Of a DNA stretch of 9,779 bases, positions 1-5,606 are shown one piece after another. The notes beneath the pieces are model-generated. The model did not search any database, was not told the origin of the DNA, and saw only the letters and a program-made list of their open reading frames with translations. How positions within the stretch are numbered: the stretch's first letter is position 1; each line of letters starts with the position of its first letter. The stretch lies in the NCBI GenBank assembly GCA_000980705.1, contig LBCK01000011.1:1-9779 (forward strand), written 5' to 3'. The translations under genes and the position numbers were made by a program. This DNA is from Ruminococcus sp. UNK.MGS-30 (GTDB taxonomy: Bacteria; Bacillota; Clostridia; Oscillospirales; Ruminococcaceae).

Positions 1-1
1 G

Positions 2-127
2 ACCTTGGCAGAACGAAACGGATATTATCTGGGCAGCACTTGTCTGACACTGGAAATGGCATATCTGAATGCGAGAATGATTGCAAGACCCATTGCTCCG
101 TGGCTGACCAGTTTGGTAAAAAAGTGA
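2..127 (+). CDS. C-terminal fragment of an unrecognised protein
   Basis: Reading frame open from the window edge to a TGA at 125-127, giving the last 41 residues of a protein that ends in LVKK. I do not recognise the family. The fragment is mildly hydrophobic and basic, with no obvious cysteine cluster, Walker motif or signal. It is supported as real mainly by position: its stop is followed 12 bases later by a perfect 10-bp hairpin (140-163), as expected at a gene end. One of three copies of TGACCAGTTTG lies inside its last codons (105-115). Another open frame (1 to about 186) covers the same stretch, so the choice of frame is an inference. The rest of the gene lies outside the window. Confidence 0.45.
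   Translation, partial: TLAERNGYYLGSTCLTLEMAYLNARMIARPIAPWLTSLVKK
104..116 (+). repeat. CTGACCAGTTTGG direct-repeat copy
   Basis: Thirteen bases identical to 238-250, located in the final codons of the upstream gene. It is the outlying member of a three-copy set whose other two members form the palindrome at 223-249. Confidence 0.7.
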
Positions 128-139
128 GAACATCCGATG

Positions 140-163
140 AGGTGCAGAATTTTTTCTGCACCT
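140..163 (+). terminator. Hairpin after the upstream gene, possible terminator
   Basis: Perfect 10-bp stem, AGGTGCAGAA (140-149) with TTCTGCACCT (154-163), and a TTTT loop. The following bases (TGTCGGTGTTTTG) are only moderately T-rich, so it lacks a clean U-tract. It may be a weak terminator, a processing site or an mRNA-stabilising 3' structure for the gene ending at 127. Confidence 0.55.
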
Positions 164-222
164 TGTCGGTGTTTTGTAATTCTTGAAAGAATTCATTTTG
201 TGAAACTTCTGTGAATCTTTTT

Positions 223-249
223 CAAACTGGTCACGACCTGACCAGTTTG
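223..249. promoter_or_regulatory. 11-bp perfect palindrome, candidate operator for the HTH gene
   Basis: CAAACTGGTCA (223-233) and its exact reverse complement TGACCAGTTTG (239-249) are separated by CGACC. The element lies about 40 bases upstream of the winged-helix gene at 290 and just ahead of a possible -10 box (TAGAAT, 255-260). It therefore occupies the -35/operator position of any promoter there. Two-fold symmetry with 16-bp centre-to-centre half-sites suits a dimeric regulator. The obvious candidate binder is the product of 290-628, but an unseen repressor is equally possible. Confidence 0.55.
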
Positions 250-254
250 GGTTG

Positions 255-260
255 TAGAAT
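255..260 (+). promoter_or_regulatory. Possible -10 box of the replication operon
   Basis: TAGAAT matches the -10 consensus at five of six positions and lies 30 bases before the ATG at 290. No convincing -35 is found 16-18 bases upstream; that space is filled by the palindrome. If genuine, the promoter would be weak or activator-dependent. Confidence 0.3.
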
Positions 261-289
261 AAAAATACATCGGAAAGGGGGTGAAAGGC

Positions 290-628
290 ATGGGTCTCGT
301 AGAACGGCGAGAAGAGATTTTGAAATTACTGATTTCCCGTCGGAAAAGCACAGTTCCAATTTTAATGCATGAATTTCATGTTTCAGAAAAAACGATTCGC
401 CGGGACATACGAGCACTCATGCTGAAATATCCCCTTGAAACTTTTAGCGGAAACGGTGGCGGAGTACAGATACCGGAATGGTATGCTCCAAATAAAAATC
501 TGCTGTCAAAAGAAGAAGTTACAGTTCTGGAAGAACTGCTGCAAAAGGCGGATGTATACCAAAGCCGAATACTAAAGCAAATTCTTGCCAGATTTGGTCC
601 AGATACATATCGTCCATACAAAGCATAG
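290..628 (+). CDS. Small winged-helix DNA-binding protein (DeoR-like HTH)
   Basis: A 112-residue protein. Residues 5-45 form a helix-turn-helix with the DeoR/HTH_11 signature: basic first helix (ERREEILKLL), then VSEKTIRRDIRAL as the recognition helix. The GNGGGVQI segment near residues 53-60 is the wing. No ligand-binding or dimerisation domain of a full DeoR repressor follows; only about 50 mostly helical residues remain, so this is a minimal DNA-binding protein. The ATG at 290 is preferred because AAAGGGGG (274-281) lies 8 bases upstream; the in-frame GTG at 281 touches that site and is too close. It is the first gene of the cluster, 8 bases before the helicase gene, with a palindrome upstream. 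I infer that it controls the replication genes or helps initiate replication. Confidence 0.8.
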   Translation: MGLVERREEILKLLISRRKSTVPILMHEFHVSEKTIRRDIRALMLKYPLETFSGNGGGVQIPEWYAPNKNLLSKEEVTVLEELLQKADVYQSRILKQILARFGPDTYRPYKA

Positions 629-636
629 GAGAAAAA

Positions 637-2076
637 GTGAAAGAAGTTCTAAAAATCCCCCTTAAAGCAACTCTCTATCGCCATCAACAATCCGCCTGCC
701 ACTTTGCCTGCGAACGCTTCGGCATCCTGCCCTCAGAGACACACAGTAATGGCGTGGCACTGCTCATGGAAATGGGCTGCGGAAAGACCATCACCAGCAT
801 TGCCATTGTTGGAATTCTGTATCAGTATCGTCATATCAGAAGAATCCTGATCACAGCACCACTGTCCATTCTCTCTGTCTGGGAACAGGAATTTGCACGT
901 TTTGCTGCTTTTCCATATCAGCTGACTGTTCTGAAAGGCAGCAGTACACAGAAAAAAGAACAGCTTTCCAAGCTGCACGGGAATGATTTGCAAATCGCTG
1001 TTGTCAATTATGAATCTGCATGGCGATTGGAGAAAGAACTGCTTGCCTTTGATGCCGACCTTATCATTGCAGACGAGGCACATAAGATCAAGGAAAACCG
1101 CACGGCACAGTCCAAAGCCATGCACCATCTCGGAGACAAGTCAAGATACAAGCTGCTTCTGACCGGTACACTCATTACCAACAAAGAACTGGATGTCTTT
1201 TCCCAGTACCGCTTTCTGAACAAAGAGATTTTCGGGACAAGCTTCTATGCTTTTCGCAGTCGTTATTTCGATATGTGCGGATACGGCAATCACATTCCGG
1301 TTTTCCGAAAGCAGATGATGGATGAATTCCTGCAAAAACTGCATTCCGTTGCCTATCGTGTGACCAAAGCGGAATGTCTGGACTTGCCTCAAATTACCGA
1401 GGAAATCCGCACGGTAGAACTGGAACCGAAAGCAATGAAACTATACAAGCAGCTGGAAAAAGAATGCTTTGCGGAGCTTGCAGGTTCGGAAATTTCGGCA
1501 GTAAATGTACTGACAAAAATGCTTCGTCTGTCTCAGGTCACAGGCGGTCACCTCACCAATGACGAGGGAGATTGCAATGCTGTCAGCACAGCAAAACTGG
1601 ATGCTCTGTCCGATATTCTGGACACCATGCTTGCAGAAGAAAAAAAGCTGGTCATTCTGGCAAGGTTTGTCCCAGAACTGGACGGCATTCAGGAACTGCT
1701 GAAACGAAAACAGATTGGCTATGCGTCTGTGCGTGGCGGTGTTTCTAACCGTGCCGAAGAAATCCGGAGATTTCAGGAAGATGCAGACTGCTGTGTATTT
1801 GTTGGGCAGATCGCAGCGGCAGGTCTGGGCATCACACTTACCGCAGCATCCACCATGGTGTTCTACAGTCTGGACTATTCCATGTCTAACTTTGAACAGG
1901 CAAAAGCAAGAATCCATCGAGTTTCTCAGACAGAAAACTGTCTGTATATTTATCTGACTGCAAAACATACAGTCGATACAAAAATCCTTCGTGCTTTGCG
2001 GGATAAGGCAGATCTGGCGAAAATGCTGGTGGATGATTACCGAAACGGCAGCAATCCATTTCAGGAAGGAGTTTGA
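637..2076 (+). CDS. SNF2-family DNA helicase/translocase
   Basis: A compact 479-residue ATP-dependent DNA translocase of superfamily 2. Visible motifs in order: Q-motif-like LYRHQ (13-17), Walker A MGCGKT (46-51), DEAH box D146-H149, motif III TGT (176-178), and motif VI QAKARIHRVSQ (421-431) carrying the arginine finger region. GLGITLTAA in the second lobe is the usual motif V area. There are no accessory DNA-binding or chromatin-reader domains, which fits phage versions of this length. The start is a GTG at 637 with AGGAG (627-631) five bases upstream, overlapping the stop of the HTH gene, so the two genes are co-transcribed. Such helicases are frequent in Firmicutes phage replication modules and probably help open or remodel DNA; the exact role is not known from sequence. 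Confidence 0.93.
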   Translation: MKEVLKIPLKATLYRHQQSACHFACERFGILPSETHSNGVALLMEMGCGKTITSIAIVGILYQYRHIRRILITAPLSILSVWEQEFARFAAFPYQLTVLKGSSTQKKEQLSKLHGNDLQIAVVNYESAWRLEKELLAFDADLIIADEAHKIKENRTAQSKAMHHLGDKSRYKLLLTGTLITNKELDVFSQYRFLNKEIFGTSFYAFRSRYFDMCGYGNHIPVFRKQMMDEFLQKLHSVAYRVTKAECLDLPQITEEIRTVELEPKAMKLYKQLEKECFAELAGSEISAVNVLTKMLRLSQVTGGHLTNDEGDCNAVSTAKLDALSDILDTMLAEEKKLVILARFVPELDGIQELLKRKQIGYASVRGGVSNRAEEIRRFQEDADCCVFVGQIAAAGLGITLTAASTMVFYSLDYSMSNFEQAKARIHRVSQTENCLYIYLTAKHTVDTKILRALRDKADLAKMLVDDYRNGSNPFQEGV

Positions 2077-2077
2077 A

Positions 2078-2494
2078 ATGCAAACACAGAATATGTATGA
2101 ACTGGCGGAGCGGCTAAAACAACTCCGTGAGAAAAAGAAAGCAGTAGAGCAGCAGTTAAAGGACATCCATGCAGAAATCGCACAGACAGAGTATCAGCTT
2201 TCTATGCAAATGGCAGAAACAGAAACCCAGAATTTCACCCGTGCCGGAACGACGTTTGCTCTGACCACCAAAATTCGTGCCTCTGCCATGGCAGGGCGGA
2301 AGGAAGAACTGTATGCAGCTCTGAAAGAAAACGGCTACGGTGATCTGGTCTATGAGACTGTCAACGCCAACAGTCTGTCAGCTTTTGTCAAAGAGCAGAT
2401 CGCAGAAAATCAGGATACTGTACCAGAGTGGCTGAGCGGTCTTGTCCATATCTATGAACAGACCTCTGTATCTGTTCGCCAATCTGCAAAATGA
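2078..2494 (+). CDS. Coiled-coil phage protein of unknown function
   Basis: A 138-residue protein starting at ATG 2078, one base after the helicase stop, with AGGAAGGAG (2063-2071) as its ribosome binding site. Residues 6-45 are a heptad-rich coiled coil (L9, L13, L16, V23, L27, I34, L41). The rest contains a KENGYGDLVYETVNANSL stretch followed by an AFVKEQ helix and a C-terminal segment around PEWLSGLVHIYEQ. From memory, the second half resembles a recurrent but uncharacterised phage protein found near replication genes; I cannot assign a named family. Its placement between helicase and polymerase suggests a replication accessory or oligomeric scaffold, which is inference only. The open frame extends upstream to 1991, but that overlaps the helicase and has no better ribosome binding site. 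Confidence 0.8.
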   Translation: MQTQNMYELAERLKQLREKKKAVEQQLKDIHAEIAQTEYQLSMQMAETETQNFTRAGTTFALTTKIRASAMAGRKEELYAALKENGYGDLVYETVNANSLSAFVKEQIAENQDTVPEWLSGLVHIYEQTSVSVRQSAK

Positions 2495-2507
2495 AAGGAT
2501 GAAATCA

Positions 2508-3242
2508 ATGAAAAATGAAATGATGGAAACCAACCAAACAGGCTTCCTTGCTCTGCAGGATTTTGATCTTGCCAATGTGATGTGTGCAGAAATGGACGGC
2601 TTATCTGCTGCATTTGAACGAGTTAAGATCCCGTCCGGCGGCGGTGTGATGTTTGAAATTCCCGGTGAGAATCCAGAGGAACCGGACACGGTAAAAACAT
2701 TTTCAGCTGTGATCCTCTATCAGCATTCTTTGAATGCCTACTACCAAAGCGAATATCAGGGTGGCTCCAATCCACCGGACTGCGGCAGTTTTGACGGGCA
2801 TCATGGGGAAGGAAATCCCGGCGGCAGCTGTGATTCCTGCCCGCTGAATCAGTATGGATCCGGAAAGAACGGTGCAAAAGCCTGCAAGAATCGCCGTCGT
2901 CTGTATCTGCTTCGGGAGGGCGATATTTTTCCGGTAATTCTGTCTCTACCTACCGGTTCTCTGAAGTCCTTTACTCGTTATCTGATGCGTGTGATCCCCA
3001 AATACAAGAATTCCAATGCTGTGGTAACAAAATTTACACTGAAAAAAGCAGTCAGCGGCACTGGCATGAGCTATTCCCAGGCACAGTTTGCCGTAGAACG
3101 GGCATTGTCTCCGGAAGAATATCCGCTGATCGCAGCTGTGACAGAACAGGTCAAGGCTCTTAGTAAAAATGTGGGCTATGATACAGAAGATGCACTGCGT
3201 GTGGACCCGGAAACCGGCGAAGTCATGGAGCCGCTGAATTGA
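2508..3242 (+). CDS. Four-cysteine phage protein, possible single-strand DNA-binding protein
   Basis: A 244-residue protein. The ATG at 2508 is chosen because AAAGGA (2494-2499) lies eight bases upstream, directly after the preceding stop; a longer frame from 2442 would overlap the previous gene. A zinc-site candidate runs C92, C108, C111, C126 (CDSCPLNQYG and KACKNRRRLYLL flank the last three), embedded in a region rich in glycine and histidine. After the cluster come beta-strand-like segments (RLYLLREGDIFPVILSLP) and a helix. The protein precedes the polymerase by 10 bases. In other phage replication operons this slot often holds the single-strand binding or annealing protein, and a metal-stabilised OB-like fold would fit, but I do not recognise a named family and the role is inference. 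Confidence 0.8.
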   Translation: MKNEMMETNQTGFLALQDFDLANVMCAEMDGLSAAFERVKIPSGGGVMFEIPGENPEEPDTVKTFSAVILYQHSLNAYYQSEYQGGSNPPDCGSFDGHHGEGNPGGSCDSCPLNQYGSGKNGAKACKNRRRLYLLREGDIFPVILSLPTGSLKSFTRYLMRVIPKYKNSNAVVTKFTLKKAVSGTGMSYSQAQFAVERALSPEEYPLIAAVTEQVKALSKNVGYDTEDALRVDPETGEVMEPLN

Positions 3243-3252
3243 GGAGAATGCT

Positions 3253-5175
3253 ATGAAAAATTACAGATGTATCACTTCGGTGCAGGAAATTCAGCAGTAT
3301 ATCAGCAATGCCGCCGTTGTGGCTTTTGACTATGAAACTGCACCGGATGAGCCTTACCGCATCGAAGAAAAGGCGGCTCTGGATCCGCAGAAAAACCATA
3401 TGACCGGATGCAGTTTTTCTGTCAAAGAGTATACCGGAATATATGTCCCAGTGGCTCACAAAGTAGGAGAAAATATCGAACTGACATCTTTTTTGCAATT
3501 TCTGCGAGCTTTTCTCACGGACAAGCGTATCGTTAAAGTTGCTCACAATATCGCCTTTGAATCTGCAATATCCTGTCAACAGAATATCGTCATACAGCCG
3601 CCGGTGTATGATACCATTTGTGCAGCACAAATGACCTTGAAAAGCAACTACGCATTTCGCAAACTTGCTGACAGCGGTCTGAAAAAACTGGCGGAAGAAT
3701 TGTGTCATGAACGGCTGCCCACTTTTTCGGATGTTACAAACGGCAGACACTTTGACGAACTGGATGCACAGGATGCAGAAACAATACGCTATGGCTGTGC
3801 GGACTCTGATTTTGCCTTGCGGCTGTATTATATTTTCAACAACTGGTTTGACCGTTTTCTGCCGAAACATCGGTATCTTGTGGAACAGATCGAATCACCG
3901 ACAGCGGTGTACTTAGGGCTGATGAAATACAACGGCGTGCCTGTGAATGTAGACTTGATGAAAGAGCATCAGCAGGAGGCAGAACAGCAAATGCAGCGTA
4001 TCCGAAATGAGATCACAATGCTCATTGGCGACATTTCCATTGGAGCAAACTGCAGCACTAAAGCTTTCAAGGAGTATCTGTATCAGACCTTGAAACTGCC
4101 TGTTATGAAAGTCACTGCATCCAACAGAGAAGCAGCAGATGATGCGTCTATGATCTTGCTGAAGGAATGGTGTGATGCCAATCGTCCGGAACTCTCTCCA
4201 CTGTTTACGTTGGTACAGGAATACCGGAAATGGGGCAAGATCAAGTCCACCTACATTGACGGCTATCTGAAATTCCGAAACGCTGCAACCGGAAAGATCC
4301 ATCCGGATTTCTTTGCTCTGTCCACGGAAACAGGAAGAATGAATTGCCGCAATCCCAATTTACAGAACTGCCCCAGAAAAAGCAACGATCCCATCGGTGT
4401 CCGCAATTTTATTCAGGCTCCGAAAAATCATCTGATCTTGTCTCTCGATTTTTCGCAAATCGAACTGCGTGTGGGAGCATTCTACTGCCGGGACAAGACG
4501 ATGATGGAAACCTATCAGAACGGCGAGGATATTCATGCGGCAACCACTGCCGTCATTTTTGGCTGTACCTATGCAGAAGCACAAAACAAGCATCGACCGG
4601 AATACAAGGAACAGCGTACCATCGCCAAGAACGTGAACTTTGGCACATTTTACGGGCTATTTCCAAAGGGACTGCAGAGCACATTGAAGTTCAAGGCAGG
4701 CGTAGAGAAATCTATACCGGAATGTGAAGAAATCATTCGCAATCTGAAGGCTGGCTATCCGGCTTTGACGGGCTGGAAGAATGAAACAAAGATGATCGCA
4801 AAGCAGAAACTGTATACAGAAACCTGGCTGGGACGCAGAAGGTATCTTCCCAATATTCGCAGCGACAACTGGGGACTGCAGTCCTTTGCGGAACGATGTG
4901 CCTTGAATACCCCGATTCAGGGAACGGCTGCGGATATTCTGAAGCTGGCAATTGTCCGTATTTTAGAAGGACTGCCGTCACGCCCATGGCTGAGACCGAT
5001 CCTGCAGATTCACGATGAACTGACGTTTCTCATTCCGAAAGACAGATTGCAGGAAGCAGTGGCTTTTGTGAAAGGCTGTATGGAACAGCAGCCGTTTCCG
5101 GAGTTTGATCTGCCCCTTGTGGCAGAAGCATCTGCCGGAGAAAGCTTCGGCAATTTAGAGGAACTGGAGGAATGA
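3253..5175 (+). CDS. Phage DNA polymerase, family A, with 3'-5' exonuclease
   Basis: A 640-residue replicative polymerase equivalent to the Klenow part of Pol I; the 5'-3' exonuclease domain is absent, as is usual in phages. Exonuclease domain, residues 20-190: Exo I FDYE with D26 and E28, Exo II HNIAFE (98-103), Exo III Y180 to D184 (YGCAD). Polymerase domain from about 200: motif A LDFSQIELR with catalytic D399 and the sugar-selecting E404; motif B from R455 through K459 and F463 to YG (467-468); motif C HDE (587-589) with catalytic D588. F463 at the position of Pol I F762 predicts discrimination against dideoxynucleotides. Exo II ends in E rather than the textbook D, a variant I believe occurs in other phage polymerases. 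GAGGAG (3241-3246) precedes the ATG, and the stop overlaps the next ATG (ATGA). Confidence 0.96.
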   Translation: MKNYRCITSVQEIQQYISNAAVVAFDYETAPDEPYRIEEKAALDPQKNHMTGCSFSVKEYTGIYVPVAHKVGENIELTSFLQFLRAFLTDKRIVKVAHNIAFESAISCQQNIVIQPPVYDTICAAQMTLKSNYAFRKLADSGLKKLAEELCHERLPTFSDVTNGRHFDELDAQDAETIRYGCADSDFALRLYYIFNNWFDRFLPKHRYLVEQIESPTAVYLGLMKYNGVPVNVDLMKEHQQEAEQQMQRIRNEITMLIGDISIGANCSTKAFKEYLYQTLKLPVMKVTASNREAADDASMILLKEWCDANRPELSPLFTLVQEYRKWGKIKSTYIDGYLKFRNAATGKIHPDFFALSTETGRMNCRNPNLQNCPRKSNDPIGVRNFIQAPKNHLILSLDFSQIELRVGAFYCRDKTMMETYQNGEDIHAATTAVIFGCTYAEAQNKHRPEYKEQRTIAKNVNFGTFYGLFPKGLQSTLKFKAGVEKSIPECEEIIRNLKAGYPALTGWKNETKMIAKQKLYTETWLGRRRYLPNIRSDNWGLQSFAERCALNTPIQGTAADILKLAIVRILEGLPSRPWLRPILQIHDELTFLIPKDRLQEAVAFVKGCMEQQPFPEFDLPLVAEASAGESFGNLEELEE

Positions 5176-5606
5176 ACTTGGCAGAAACACACAACAAGGA
5201 AGGATACTTCTCGCCAACCGAATTTGAAGCAATGAAAAGAATAGAGAGCGAGGAGAAAAAGATACGAAGACTGGCGGCATTCCGACCGCTTGTATATATC
5301 TGTTCTCCCTATCGTGGCAATACCAATGAAAACATTGAAAATGCCCGGAAATACAGTCGTTTTGCGGTAGTACATCACAGTATTCCCATTGCACCGCATT
5401 TGCTTTTTCCACAGTTTCTGGACGATACCCTAGGGGAAGACCGGCAAACTGCAATGTTCATGAATTATGTGCTTCTGACAAAATGTGTCCAGCTGTGGGT
5501 ATTCGGTAGCAGCATTTCTGAGGGCATGGTACAGGAGATCCAATGGGCAAAACGCAGGCATATGCCGATTCGATATTTCACAGAAGAGATGGAGGAAGTT
5601 GTATGA
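5172..5606 (+). CDS. DUF4406-type nucleoside 2-deoxyribosyltransferase-like protein
   Basis: A 144-residue Rossmann-like protein. Residues 39-49 (PLVYICSPYRG) form the first strand and nucleotide-binding turn. IPIAPHLLFPQFLDD (71-85), CVQLWVFG (105-112) and SEGMVQEI (116-123) follow the order seen in DUF4406 and related phage proteins, which are distant relatives of nucleoside 2-deoxyribosyltransferases; E122 would be the counterpart of the catalytic glutamate. Substrate and reaction are unproven; a role in nucleotide salvage, or in base or nucleotide modification during replication, is plausible. The start is ambiguous: ATG 5172 overlaps the polymerase stop and has GAGGAA (5158-5163) 8 bases upstream, while TTG 5178 has GGAGG (5166-5170) at 7 bases. 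The first 30 or so charged residues are outside the conserved fold. Its stop overlaps the primase start. Confidence 0.85.
   Translation: MNLAETHNKEGYFSPTEFEAMKRIESEEKKIRRLAAFRPLVYICSPYRGNTNENIENARKYSRFAVVHHSIPIAPHLLFPQFLDDTLGEDRQTAMFMNYVLLTKCVQLWVFGSSISEGMVQEIQWAKRRHMPIRYFTEEMEEVV

Noticed and set aside
183..188. TTGAAA as a -35 box for the HTH gene
   Set aside because: No acceptable -10 lies 16-19 bases downstream (CTTCTG, TTCTGT, TCTGTG), so it was not called a promoter. A 7-bp inverted repeat here (178-193) was judged too short to call alone.
104..250. Direct repeat CTGACCAGTTTGG as attachment or target-site duplication
   Set aside because: A third inverted copy forms a perfect palindrome next to a regulator gene, no integrase or transposase is present, and the enclosed 121 bases contain only a hairpin; an operator set explains it better.
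1441..2166. Long minus-strand open frame opposite the helicase gene
   Set aside because: It lies antisense to a gene with clear SF2 motifs, is rich in cysteine, phenylalanine and serine as expected from an antisense frame, and has no recognisable domain.
3223..3870. 215-codon minus-strand open frame opposite the polymerase exonuclease domain
   Set aside because: The sense strand encodes intact Exo I-III motifs; the antisense product shows no domain and is a shadow frame.
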